A stretch of DNA of 25,323 bases from Candidatus Rifleibacteriota bacterium (GTDB lineage: Bacteria; UBP17; UBA6191; JACPRK01), in assembly GCA_016213865.1 (NCBI GenBank), contig JACQZL010000299.1, positions 1 through 25,323 of the forward strand, in the 5' to 3' direction. Position numbers and translations under genes: made by a program. This document shows positions 1-7,775 of this stretch, one piece after another. A model generated the notes under the pieces. The model made no database searches. It had not been told where the DNA came from and saw only the letters and a program-made list of their open reading frames with translations. Position 1 is the stretch's first letter, and every line of letters begins with the position of its first letter.

Positions 1-117
1 ACGTGTTACTCACCCGTGCGCCACTAGAAGATCAGTTTCCCAATCTCCCCGTTCGACTTGCATGTATGATGCATGCCGCCAGCGTTAGTCCTGAGCCAGG
101 ATCAAACTCTCCATGGT
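1..117 (-). rRNA. rrs: 16S ribosomal RNA, 5' end (partial)
   Basis: The reverse complement of 91-110 reads AGAGTTTGATCCTGGCTCAG, the universal 27F site, followed by a typical GCTGGCGGCATGC and CATGCAAGTCGAACG stretch and the conserved GGCGCACGGGTGAGTAACACGT at the window edge. This is the first ~115 nt of 16S rRNA transcribed leftward; the rest lies outside the window. The exact 5' end is estimated from the 27F position (E. coli base 8 at about 110). The TCATACATGCAAG variant next to variable region V1 is unusual, but I cannot assign a phylum from it. Confidence 0.97.
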
Positions 118-249
118 AACTCTCTGTCTTCCCCGGTTCGCCTCCACCTTGCGGCTTCCTCGCCCCGGGGTTCGTTTCTTTCGAGCTACCCTGGACCGCC
201 TCCAACCTTTCAGTCAGAGACCCTAAAACTCCTGGCCCCGCACCTCGAG

Positions 250-271
250 CTCTATTCTTCTTTCAAGGAAC
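250..271 (-). promoter_or_regulatory. boxA-like rRNA antitermination site
   Basis: On the minus strand 271-250 reads GTTCCTTGAAAGAAGAATAG. This resembles the boxA element of rRNA leaders (TGCTCTTTGA core; GTTCTTTGAAAACTGAATA-like in many bacteria). It lies between the predicted promoter (334-362) and the 16S start, where a NusB/S10 loading site is expected. Identification is by motif similarity only. Confidence 0.55.
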
Positions 272-333
272 TTTGCGGTCACCTTCGTTGGTCACCGCAT
301 CCCGCCAGAGGCGTCCTCCAGCGGAGCCCGGTG

Positions 334-362
334 AGGATATCACCCATCCATCCCGGAGTCAA
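334..362 (-). promoter_or_regulatory. rRNA operon sigma70 promoter
   Basis: On the minus strand the -35 box TTGACT (362-357) is followed by a 17-bp spacer and the -10 box TATCCT (339-334), preceded by TG in an extended -10 arrangement (TGATATCCT). It points at the 16S gene and would give a leader of about 210 nt containing the boxA-like site. Spacing and position are those of a strong housekeeping rRNA promoter. Confidence 0.7.
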
Positions 363-653
363 CGCATTTCTGCACCCACGTCTCGGGCCGCGTCGGCCGC
401 TCGCTTCCGCTCGCGCCACCGGCCCGTCGGGCCTGCTTTGTCCGGGCTACTCCTTGGACGTTTCGGCCGCCACGCGAGGTGCACTCCACCTATCGGATGA
501 CGCCCCTCGCAGGTTGAGCCCGTGCTGGGGGAAGCAGTCATAGGTGTTAGGTGTTAGGACGCGCTCTCCCGCTCGGGGTTTCGGTAGCCCCGCCCCGCAG
601 CCACCCAGCCACCCAACCACCCAGCCACCCAGCCACCCAGCCACTCCCCAGAG
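363..653. other. Intergenic region upstream of rRNA promoter
   Basis: This GC-rich spacer separates the leftward rRNA operon from the rightward gene at 708. It contains a short run of TAGGTGT units at 541-558 and the octamer array at 601-648. No credible coding region was found; open frames here have no start with a ribosome binding site. Confidence 0.5.
601..648 (+). repeat. Octanucleotide tandem repeat (CCACCCAG)n
   Basis: Five near-perfect 8-bp units CCACCCAG (second copy CCACCCAA) start at 601, 609, 617, 625 and 633, and a degenerate sixth starts at 641. The array lies about 60 bp upstream of the start codon at 708, in the putative promoter/leader region of that gene, so copy-number change could alter promoter spacing. 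It is too short and lacks spacers, so it is not a CRISPR array. Confidence 0.8.
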
Positions 654-707
654 GTGTACACTCTTCACCGAGGCCCCCTCCGCGCCGGCCTCGAAGGAGG
701 TTTCCCG

Positions 708-1358
708 ATGCCCCGCACTGCTCCCCGCTCCCTGGTCCACCTCGCCTTGCGTCTCCCGGCCTGGTTCGTCGACGACGTCCTGCTCCATCCCCGTCATCGC
801 GTCCACGTCCTGACCCTCATGGCCGCCGCCGTCGCCGTCCTCACCCTGGCGGCGCTCTGGGCGCCCGATTCCGCCCCCTCAACCCCGGCCGTCAGGGCCG
901 TCACCATGCAGTCGGCCCGGGCCATCCTCGCCCCTCCCGCCGACCCGACCGAGCCGGCGGACCGCGAGGCCTACCTGCTGGGCCGCGTCTGGCTCGACCG
1001 CCAGCCCCAGAGCGAGCGCGAGCCGTTCGAGATCTACTTCTTCGGCTCCCACAGGGTCGGCGTCTGTCTCAAGGCCGAGTCGGTCTTCCGCTACACGATC
1101 GAGTACTTCCTCTACGACGTTCGAGGTCACACGGTCCGCTTCGACTTCCCCCACGCCCGCCAACAGGCCCAGACCACCTACACGATCCAGGACTTCAAGG
1201 GTCCCGGCAAGAACAACCTGCGCCTGACCCTGGCCAACGACCCGCGCGCCGGAGGCAAGCCCCGCCACTTCTTCGGCCGTCTCCAGGGCCCGTCCACCCT
1301 CGCCCCCTGGGTCGAGAAGACCGTTCGCGCCGCGGCCGTGGCCTTCCCGGGGAAATAG
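708..1358 (+). CDS. Membrane-anchored protein of unknown function
   Basis: I do not recognise the family. The ATG at 708 is preceded by AGGAGG (695-700) seven bases upstream; an in-frame ATG at 654 has no such site and would begin in the spacer. The 216-residue product has a short basic N-terminus, one hydrophobic segment at about residues 30-50 (HVLTLMAAAVAVLTLAALWA), a Ser/Pro/Ala-rich linker, and a ~150-residue presumably extracytoplasmic domain with aromatic, strand-like stretches such as EPFEIYFFGSHRVGVCLK and FRYTIEYFLYDVRGHTVRF. It is probably a signal-anchored or cleaved secreted protein. It is divergent from the rRNA operon and appears monocistronic. A GC-rich palindrome at 1455-1495 follows. 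Confidence 0.8.
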   Translation: MPRTAPRSLVHLALRLPAWFVDDVLLHPRHRVHVLTLMAAAVAVLTLAALWAPDSAPSTPAVRAVTMQSARAILAPPADPTEPADREAYLLGRVWLDRQPQSEREPFEIYFFGSHRVGVCLKAESVFRYTIEYFLYDVRGHTVRFDFPHARQQAQTTYTIQDFKGPGKNNLRLTLANDPRAGGKPRHFFGRLQGPSTLAPWVEKTVRAAAVAFPGK

Positions 1359-1454
1359 GGACTCGCTTCCGGGGCGGCCGATCCCGCGGCTGGCGCCGGG
1401 TCAGAGCCGGCAGGGACGCCGGTCCTACTGCCCTCGCGTTCCGCTCGGTCTGGC

Positions 1455-1495
1455 CCCCTCCCCACCCTCCCCCTCCGGGGGAGGGCAGGGGTGGG
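1455..1495. repeat. GC-rich inverted repeat (REP-like)
   Basis: CCCTCCCCC (1465-1473) pairs perfectly with GGGGGAGGG (1477-1485) across a 3-base loop, with imperfect outer pairing CCCA/TGGG. No T-run follows, so this is not a classical intrinsic terminator; it resembles dispersed palindromic repeats of high-GC genomes. It lies between the stop at 1358 and the operon remnant at 1512. The rest of 1359-1511 holds no gene that I can see. Confidence 0.6.
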
Positions 1496-1511
1496 AGAAG
1501 TCGGGCTGACC

Positions 1512-1671
1512 CGGAACAGATGCGTCACCGCCGGCCGCCCAACCGCTGCGACCTCACCCGAGCAGGCGATTCTGCCCCTCGAGCTCGGGCCGACGTGGTC
1601 GCGGTCCAGGACCTATACTCGCTTGTAGGAGGCCGCCCGGTGCATGGCGTCGGCCAGCTTCTCCAGTGCAG
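1512..1671 (-). pseudogene. Collapsed remnant of zinc-protein/helicase gene pair
   Basis: Two blocks lie back to back. Positions 1615-1671 align without gaps to 6134-6190, inside the small zinc-protein gene, with about three quarters of bases identical; the encoded ALEKLADAM...SYKRV matches ALEKLAEAL...SDKRV. Immediately downstream, 1512-1609 aligns, ungapped for its first ~80 bases at about the same identity, to 3011-3110, the 3' end of the helicase gene; RRPELEGQNRLLG-stop matches RRPVLEWLDRLLG-stop. Both blocks keep the orientation and order of the intact genes, so this is a second copy that lost about 3 kb internally. A stop codon (1613-1615) sits at the junction. The segment 1672-1806 is open in one frame but has no recognisable homology. 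Confidence 0.75.
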
Positions 1672-1806
1672 GTGCCTCTGCCCACCTCGCGTCAGCGCGC
1701 CGCGGGCCAACTCGAGTAGCTGCGACTGACCTGCCACGATTCGGTCCGTCTCCTCGAGTTCTTCCATCCCGCACCACGAGCCGTGCGCGGGTCCTTGGGA
1801 CGGCAA

Positions 1807-2682
1807 CTACCTCGCTCTTGCATACGAAGCTACCGTCAGTATGACCTGCTTTGCGCCGTTCGTGGCGCCCGCGATGGTAAGGTGTTCGAACACGCCTTCC
1901 ACGTCTCGAAGCAGTTTGTAGAGGCAGGCGTGTGCGAACGACTGGGTTGGCACCCTGACCCCTGTGAAGTCCAGCACCACATCCCTGCCGGCCACCAACT
2001 CGGGCAGCACAACCTCGTCGCGGAGCTTAGCTGCCAGCTCGACATTCTCAGCAAAGTCCTGGACCTTGATGACCCTCGCATCTGTGCCCGTCGGGGGCTG
2101 CTCGAGAAACCGAAGAGGAATTCGTCCAGATTCGCGCCTCGAAACAGCAGCCAGGTCCCTGCAGAGTTCGAGCAAGGACCCGAAATCGATGATTCCCCCT
2201 CTCCTGAACTGGAGTACGGCAAACGTGCCAGGCCAGCCTCGCTGTCGGGAGCGCACGTACAGCTTCCCCTCGGTCCCATCCTCCTTGCCCCACACGTCGA
2301 CAAGGCCTTGACCGGATCCGAGAAAGAGCCCTCCGAGGCCTCTCGACACGATCTCCTTGATGAAGAAGAGCCCGAGGCCAGCGTTGTCCGACATGCTGCT
2401 GTAGCCGGACTGCCCAAACGTTCCAGACACGTGCGGGAGGAGTGCGAGCTTCACGGCTTCCAGGTCGTCTGCAATATGTTCGTACTGAGTCAGAAGTGCA
2501 CGACGGATGCCGACACCGGTGTCGGCGACTGCAATCTCCACGAGCCCTGTCGTTGGATGGTGTTGAGCCATCACGACCCCGCCGACGCGGCTTCGTGAGT
2601 TCGGATGCGCTGACCAGGGACCTCGGCTAGTCTCCAATCCCAGCTCCTGAAGAAGCGGTCGAGGTCCCTGTCCCCGAGGCAC
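1807..2682 (-). CDS. GHKL-type ATPase with STAS-like (DUF4325) domain, probably N-terminally truncated
   Basis: Residues ~48-60 contain the GHKL G1 box (ADTGVGI) and residues ~98-110 the G2 box (DNAGLGLFFIKEI), as in histidine-kinase-like ATPases. After a ~100-residue linker, residues ~205-285 resemble the DUF4325 STAS-like domain (VVLDFTGVRVPTQSFAHACL). The N-box with its Mg-binding Asn, expected before residue ~30, is not visible: the segment before GGVVMAQHHP reads as low-information sequence. The true start is therefore unclear; ATG at 2571 is an alternative inside the ORF. The gene lies 370 bp downstream of the helicase on the same strand and could be a sensor or regulator of the island. 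Function is uncertain, and ATP binding is probably impaired. Confidence 0.65.
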   Translation of the reverse strand: MPRGQGPRPLLQELGLETSRGPWSAHPNSRSRVGGVVMAQHHPTTGLVEIAVADTGVGIRRALLTQYEHIADDLEAVKLALLPHVSGTFGQSGYSSMSDNAGLGLFFIKEIVSRGLGGLFLGSGQGLVDVWGKEDGTEGKLYVRSRQRGWPGTFAVLQFRRGGIIDFGSLLELCRDLAAVSRRESGRIPLRFLEQPPTGTDARVIKVQDFAENVELAAKLRDEVVLPELVAGRDVVLDFTGVRVPTQSFAHACLYKLLRDVEGVFEHLTIAGATNGAKQVILTVASYARAR

Positions 2683-3052
2683 TCCGGGGGCTTCAGGACA
2701 CCTGCGGATGTCTGACCGGAAGAAACCACCGAGCGTTACGACTCTCCTTCGTGTGGTTGAATTTCGGGCGTCGGACCTGCACTGGTGACATCGATCAGAC
2801 GTTACTACGCGACGAATGCAAACTCAATACCGGCGGCGCGCTGGGGAGCGATGCCATCGTGGGGATGATGAACCCGAACCGACCGAGAGATCGCGGACGG
2901 CGCGCGGGCGAGAACTGGGCGAGCCACCCGCGACCAGAAGCGCGTGCTCTCGGCGATCGCCGCTTACCGCACTGCTTCCCTCGGAGGCCATCGGCGACGA
3001 CGCGAAGATCGCGAACAGACGCATCACCACCGGCCGCGCAACTGCTGCCGCA
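2683..3052. other. Intergenic region between helicase and GHKL gene
   Basis: This 370-bp stretch has no convincing gene. On the minus strand AAGGAG near 2740-2750 is followed by an open frame (VVSSGQTSAGVLKPPECL...) that ends about 52 codons later, just inside the GHKL ORF in another frame. It may be a frameshifted N-terminus, but I see no diagnostic GHKL residues in it. Positions 3011-3052 are the sequence just downstream of the helicase stop and are shared with the remnant copy at 1512. Confidence 0.4.
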
Positions 3053-5968
3053 TCACCCGAGCAGCCGATCAAGCCACTCGAGCACAGGCCGACGTTTCAG
3101 CTCGGCCCAGGAGAACTGGTTTCTGGCGCTGCGCATGCAGCGATAGCACGACGCCTCGAGGTCGCAAGGACAGGAGTGGAGCAGCTCGCGAGTGGCCTGC
3201 AGGACCTGCGGTAGGCGCTCGACCAAGAGCTGCACGTAGCCGGCGCCTCCCGGCACCCGGTCATAGAGAATGATCTCGGCGCTGCCCTCGCCGACTCTCT
3301 GTCCCTGGTAGGTGCCGTCCAGGTCCAGTCGGTCGATCGACAGCGACGTCGCGGCGGCAGTCAGCAGCGACGTCACCAGCGACAGCCAGAAAGCCCTTTC
3401 GTACACGGGCGGAACGGGCGCCACGACCCTGTCGAACCTCAACTGCAGGAGATCGGTCGTGAACTCGTGGGCGAGATCGGCCCTGTAGAACTTGCCTGCG
3501 CACCGATCACCCCAGAGGGTGACGTGTTCCGTGGACGCCTTGGCGCTCTTGCGCTCCGGTTCCTGAGCTCCGCAACTCCCACAGAAGGAGAACCCTTTCC
3601 CTTTGAAGCCCGCGTTCGCCCGGAACAGCTTCCCCTCGGCGGTGGTCCCGAAGGTAAGCCCTGGAATCCCGGGGTGCTCGGAGAACTCCTCGGGAAGACA
3701 GCCGCTCAAGAGGAAGATGTCCGTCACCGGAGGCGGTCGCAGCCGCACGAAATCGGGTTCCGCTGCTTCGTCCTGGACGTGTGTGGAGAATCCCTCGGGC
3801 CTGACATACGGTCGAGGGGCCTCGTGCCTGGCGAGGTCCTGGTTACATGGGCACTTGCCAGCCAGTTTCGCCTTCTCGGCGCCCGTCGAGAGCCGCCGGC
3901 AACCGCTGCAGTACTTGTAGTAGCGAAACTCGAAGTCCCGGCCTTTCTTGTGAAGTCCCTGGCTCCGATAGAGCTTGCCATCCGCGATCACTTCGGCGCC
4001 AGGCGCATACTCGGCGATGCCGTACTCGCGGTCTCGATTCAACCGGAGCCGCCGGTTCTTGCCCAGGTCCTTCGCGACGCGCAGGGTGACCGTGTCTTGG
4101 GGAAAGGAGTATCCCGGGAGCCACCCCGTCCGGCTCAGGAAGTTGATCAGCCGTTCCTTCAGGAAGTCCTCTCGCAATCGGCTGAGCACGGCGGCGGCAT
4201 TGGAGTACTTGCACATCTCCGCGACCGGTGAGTCCAGCGCCCTCTGGCGCAGGGACTCGAGGCGCTTGCCGTAAGCCGTGACTTCCTCCAGGAACTCGCG
4301 CTGGGCGATGGAGTCGGGACCGTTGCAGAGCAGTTCGGCCGATCTTCGAACTGCGTCCTCGGGCCGCAGTTCGGCCTCCCTTGGGAGAATGCGACGCACG
4401 TCAGAAGCAAGGGCCTGCTCGTTTTCCCGATTCCACACGGCGTAGTGTTCGTGCATCGGAGAGGCTTCGACCCGATCCGATGCGAAGAAATCGGCGATGT
4501 TCAAGTGGTCGTGCTTGTCGTCCGCCGGCAGGCTCCTCAGGAACGACCCCAGCAGGAAGGAGTTCACTTGCCTCTGGGCCAGCTTGGGGTTGCCCAGGTT
4601 GATCCTCGGCACGGGCACCCGGCCGGCGATGGCCTCGAGGGGCGAGCTAAAGTGGAACTGATCGTGCGGCACGTTCCTGCAGTAGGTCACCGAGTACGAT
4701 GCCCCGTCCTGGCGGCGCCCAGCGCGACCAGCACGCTGGATGTAGGAAGCCGGTGTGGGAGGGACATTCCGCAGGAGCACGGCCTTGAGTTGCCCGACGT
4801 CCACGCCCATTTCGAAGGTCGTGCTGCTGCTGCTGAGCACGTTGATGCGCCCCGCGACGAAGGACTCCTGGTACTCACGGCCGATGTCCGGCATCAGTTG
4901 GGCCGTGTGCTCGCGGACGACCACGGGCAAGGGGGGCTGCCGGTAGCGCTGCCCGTTGTGGTCGTCCCTCAGCCGGGCAGCCAGTGCCTGCGGGTCCACG
5001 GCGGTCAACTCGCCAGGACACCTCCAGGCGGCGCACACCCCCTGGGCGCTCACGTTCGTCATCCGGGTGCAGCGACTGCACCGGAACCAGCCCATTGCGG
5101 TCGAACAGAGGAGCCGCTCCGGAGGGATCGAGTAGCACCCCGCTGGCCCGTGTCGTTCCAGCACGCCGTCTATCAGGATGTCCCAGAGCGCGTCCATCCA
5201 CGCAGCCAGTTCCTGCCGATCGGCCTCGTGGTCCAGACCGAGCCCGGACAAACACGATAGGTAGTCCACGATGCGATTGCGTTCCACCGCCTGCTTGCGC
5301 CTCGTGCCCTCCGCATGGATGAGCAAGATGTTGGGCGGATCGTCGCGCAACTGCGTGCGCACGTACCGTTCGTTCTTCGGACAGCGCGAACAGTCGACGT
5401 CCCGAGCGTCCTTCTCACTCCAAGGTGTCTCGCCGGTGTACCGGCCGAAAGTGACCTCCGGGAACCCACCCAGCAAGCTGCGTAACCGCTCGAGCTGGTC
5501 GTTGGCCAGGGCGTTGAGCGGGTAGACGATGACGGCGCGAACGCCGGGACCCGGCTCTCGCAGAATGGCATCCAGGATTGGCAGCAGGAAGCACTCGGTC
5601 TTGCCGCTCCCTGTTCCGGAAGCAACCAGGAGATTCCGACCGTTCTGCAGGCCCGCAATGGCGTCAGTCTGGTGCTTGTAGAGCCGGCGGTCCGGATCGA
5701 AGGCCGCGCGAGGGAGCCTGGCGAACTTCGGGTGCAGCGATGGGGGCTGCTGCCGCGCAATCAACTCGAGGATCGTGTTTCCGGGCGCATAGGTCGGGAC
5801 GCAGTGGAGGTACGGCCCGCTGCTGAGCGGGTACTCCTCGCACAGCTCCCTCCAGAAGGCGTCGCGCAGAGCCGGTTCGCTGTCGCAGATCGGATGCGCG
5901 GTGAAAAGGTACCGGCGAAACGTATCCTGCACCGAGCTGGCGAACCGCAGCGGGTTGATCTCACCCAT
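3053..5968 (-). CDS. Superfamily 2 helicase with C-terminal DUF1998 (MZB) domain; DEAH/SAT region missing
   Basis: The 971-residue protein has a Q-motif-like LYKHQTDAI (~97-104), Walker A SGTGSGKT (117-124), motif Ia VIVYPLNALANDQ (~146-158), an EHTAQL...SSSTTFEMGVDVG block with motif V (~353-392) and motif VI QRAGRAGRR (411-419). Cys clusters at ~298-317 and in the C-terminal half suggest zinc binding. The end (DRVPGGAGY; CPCDLEASCYRCMRSARNQ) is a typical DUF1998/MZB domain. Relatives include the helicases of DISARM and Druantia and the YprA/MrfA type. Between PPNILL (~211) and ~340, where a DExH box and SAT motif should lie, none is seen in any frame, so an internal deletion is likely. The start ATG has AGGAGG four bases upstream and overlaps the previous gene by 8 bp. 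Confidence 0.85.
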   Translation of the reverse strand: MGEINPLRFASSVQDTFRRYLFTAHPICDSEPALRDAFWRELCEEYPLSSGPYLHCVPTYAPGNTILELIARQQPPSLHPKFARLPRAAFDPDRRLYKHQTDAIAGLQNGRNLLVASGTGSGKTECFLLPILDAILREPGPGVRAVIVYPLNALANDQLERLRSLLGGFPEVTFGRYTGETPWSEKDARDVDCSRCPKNERYVRTQLRDDPPNILLIHAEGTRRKQAVERNRIVDYLSCLSGLGLDHEADRQELAAWMDALWDILIDGVLERHGPAGCYSIPPERLLCSTAMGWFRCSRCTRMTNVSAQGVCAAWRCPGELTAVDPQALAARLRDDHNGQRYRQPPLPVVVREHTAQLMPDIGREYQESFVAGRINVLSSSSTTFEMGVDVGQLKAVLLRNVPPTPASYIQRAGRAGRRQDGASYSVTYCRNVPHDQFHFSSPLEAIAGRVPVPRINLGNPKLAQRQVNSFLLGSFLRSLPADDKHDHLNIADFFASDRVEASPMHEHYAVWNRENEQALASDVRRILPREAELRPEDAVRRSAELLCNGPDSIAQREFLEEVTAYGKRLESLRQRALDSPVAEMCKYSNAAAVLSRLREDFLKERLINFLSRTGWLPGYSFPQDTVTLRVAKDLGKNRRLRLNRDREYGIAEYAPGAEVIADGKLYRSQGLHKKGRDFEFRYYKYCSGCRRLSTGAEKAKLAGKCPCNQDLARHEAPRPYVRPEGFSTHVQDEAAEPDFVRLRPPPVTDIFLLSGCLPEEFSEHPGIPGLTFGTTAEGKLFRANAGFKGKGFSFCGSCGAQEPERKSAKASTEHVTLWGDRCAGKFYRADLAHEFTTDLLQLRFDRVVAPVPPVYERAFWLSLVTSLLTAAATSLSIDRLDLDGTYQGQRVGEGSAEIILYDRVPGGAGYVQLLVERLPQVLQATRELLHSCPCDLEASCYRCMRSARNQFSWAELKRRPVLEWLDRLLG

Positions 5969-6302
5969 TCTTCCTCCTGCACTCGGCTCTCGGGCAACGG
6001 AACTCGACCACGCGCGTGCCGTCTGGTCGCTGCACCAGCCCGGCTGGAATCTCGTGGCAGTAGAAGCACTCCGGACCCTCGTCCCAGTCGGCCTTCTGGT
6101 CGTCTGTCAGGTTCCGGTCCAGGTGCCTGCGCCAGACTCGCTTGTCCGAAGTCGGTCCGTACAGGGCTTCGGCCAGCTTCTCCAGGGCGGCTCTGCCGCG
6201 GATCCGGGCACGGAAGGCGGGATCCTCGAACGGCCGCTCGTACCCGGATTCGATCGGAGCGACGTTGCTGCGGAGAGTCACGTTACTGCGTCTCGCTTTC
6301 AT
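5961..6302 (-). CDS. Small putative zinc-binding protein
   Basis: I do not recognise this 113-residue protein as a named family. Its C-terminal half has four cysteines, C79-x2-C82 (CFYC) and C103-x4-C108 (CPRAEC), spaced like a treble-clef or ribbon zinc site. The N-terminal half is basic, with a helical ARIRGRAALEKLAEAL segment. ATG overlaps the Hsp70 stop in an ATGA arrangement, and the 3' end overlaps the helicase start by 8 bp, so translation of the three genes is probably coupled. Close coupling to the helicase suggests an accessory subunit, perhaps DNA binding. Part of a second, broken copy is found at 1615-1671, again next to helicase sequence, showing that the pair travels together. 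Confidence 0.8.
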   Translation of the reverse strand: MKARRSNVTLRSNVAPIESGYERPFEDPAFRARIRGRAALEKLAEALYGPTSDKRVWRRHLDRNLTDDQKADWDEGPECFYCHEIPAGLVQRPDGTRVVEFRCPRAECRRKNG

Positions 6303-7765
6303 GGCAGTTGGTAGGAAAACCTCAGCTTCTCGAAGAGCTTCTCTCTCTCGGCTGCGACGGTCTTGTTCAGGCTCCGGGCGCGGGCGTGAAGGACGAGATC
6401 AGGGTCGAACCCGAGCCGTAGCTCGATCGGTTCGTTGCAGAAGCCGAAGCACTCGACGCTGAGTTCATCGAGGAGCTGGGGCGGCAGCGGTTGCGTGGAG
6501 CCAGTCATCGAGCCGTCTTCGTGCCGTCGGATCCCGAAGACGAAGGAGGCAAGCTGGGCGTCCTCGGTCAGGCCGAACCGGCGACAGAGTTCCTCCTCGG
6601 ATACGGGTGTGGACGCCTCGAGGAGAGTGAAGAACTCGCCGTCGGGTCCGATCAGCCCCACGTCCTCGGCGAGCAAGTGAGCACCAGGGTTGAGCGCCAG
6701 CCGCGCCGCTCCGCGGGCGACACACCAGGCAGCGTCCTGGGGCAGGCAACAGCGAGCGCCGATGTCCTTGGACTTGAGGAGTCGTTCCTGGATCTGCGGC
6801 AACATCGACGAACCGCCAATCATGAAGACCCGATCCAGGTCCAGAGGGTTCCTGTACCGCTTCCTGATCGTGTCGACGAGCAACTGATGGGCGTCCCGAA
6901 TCATCTCCGCGATGATGCTCGAGAACACGGTTGCCTTGACCTGGGTGCTGAAGTGACCCAAGGAGCCATAGTCCGTGACGGTGAGCCTGCTCTCGCTCTC
7001 CTGGGAGAGCTTGCACTTGGTCTTCTCGGCTGCCACTCGCAGACGGTCGAGCGCCGACGAGGGCATCCGATCGAAGGCAACATCTGCACCCTTTTGGACC
7101 GCGACGAACCTGTGAACAGCCTCCGCCAGTTTCCAGTCGATGGAATCTCCGGCGCGGTCCATGCCGGCGACTTCCTGCTCGACGACCATGCCGCCCTCTA
7201 CTGCGACGACACTGATGTCCAGGGTGCCGCCACCCCAATCGAAAACAGCCGCCTTGCGAAGGCCCTTGATCCCGGCGCTCAACTCGAGGACCGCGGCCGT
7301 GGGCTCGGCGACGAACTGAACGACCTCGATGCCGGCCTGCTGGGCGGCCTTTCGCAGGTCCCGCCGCTTGGCGCTGGTGAACCCAACCGGGATCGCAAAG
7401 ACAGCTTCGCGAAGTGCGCCCTTGCCTGCGGGGCTACGTTCCACCAAATGGACGATCTGGGTCAGCAATTCAGCACAGACATCGACTGGGGTCCAGTGTC
7501 TGCCGCCAGCTTGCCAGGTCTTTGTCGTTCCCAGATACTGCTTGAAGGAGCTGATCACCTCTCAGGTTTCGGCCAGCTCTTTCGTCTGTCCCCATGCTCT
7601 GGCGCCCCACTTGTTGATCTGGCCCGTGACCCTGTCTATGGCCACAACGGAGCGAAAGGGCTGCTCTCCTTCGTCCCCGTACTTCGTGACCTGTCCGTCG
7701 CGAATTCCGACCACTGCCGTCGTGGTCATCCCAAAGTCGATGCCGAACGCTATGTCCTGTTTCAC
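6299..7765 (-). pseudogene. Hsp70/DnaK-like ATPase interrupted by an in-frame TGA
   Basis: GTG at 7763-7765 opens a frame with phosphate-1 loop GIDFGMTTTAVVG, which stops at TGA (7562-7564) after 67 codons. The same frame continues as EVISSFKQYLG, the position of the VIYSVKRFMG-like segment in Hsp70. It then carries FVAEPTAA, phosphate-2 FDWGGGTLDIS and adenosine motif FMIGGSSMLPQIQ, ending at 6299. Without the TGA the protein would be 488 residues, shorter than DnaK (~640), with a short C-terminal region and no obvious lid. The downstream part could be restarted at GTG 7558 but would lack the first ATP-binding loop. A CGA-to-TGA nonsense mutation, sequencing error or readthrough are the options. 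The gene lies between the coiled-coil gene (10-bp gap) and the zinc protein (4-bp overlap). Confidence 0.85.
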
Positions 7766-7775
7766 GTCGATGGCC

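Noticed and set aside
601..648. CRISPR-like array
   Set aside because: The units are 8 bp and contiguous, with no spacers, and there are no cas genes.
551..1729. 392-codon plus-strand frame across the octamer array and the gene at 708
   Set aside because: The translation is Pro/Arg-rich low-complexity sequence; the frame starting at 708 has a good ribosome binding site and protein-like composition.
7562..7564. Selenocysteine or recoded TGA in the Hsp70 gene
   Set aside because: The site is not a known redox position, no convincing stem-loop was seen after it, and other genes here (helicase, zinc protein, coiled-coil protein) use TGA as their stop, so recoding is unlikely.
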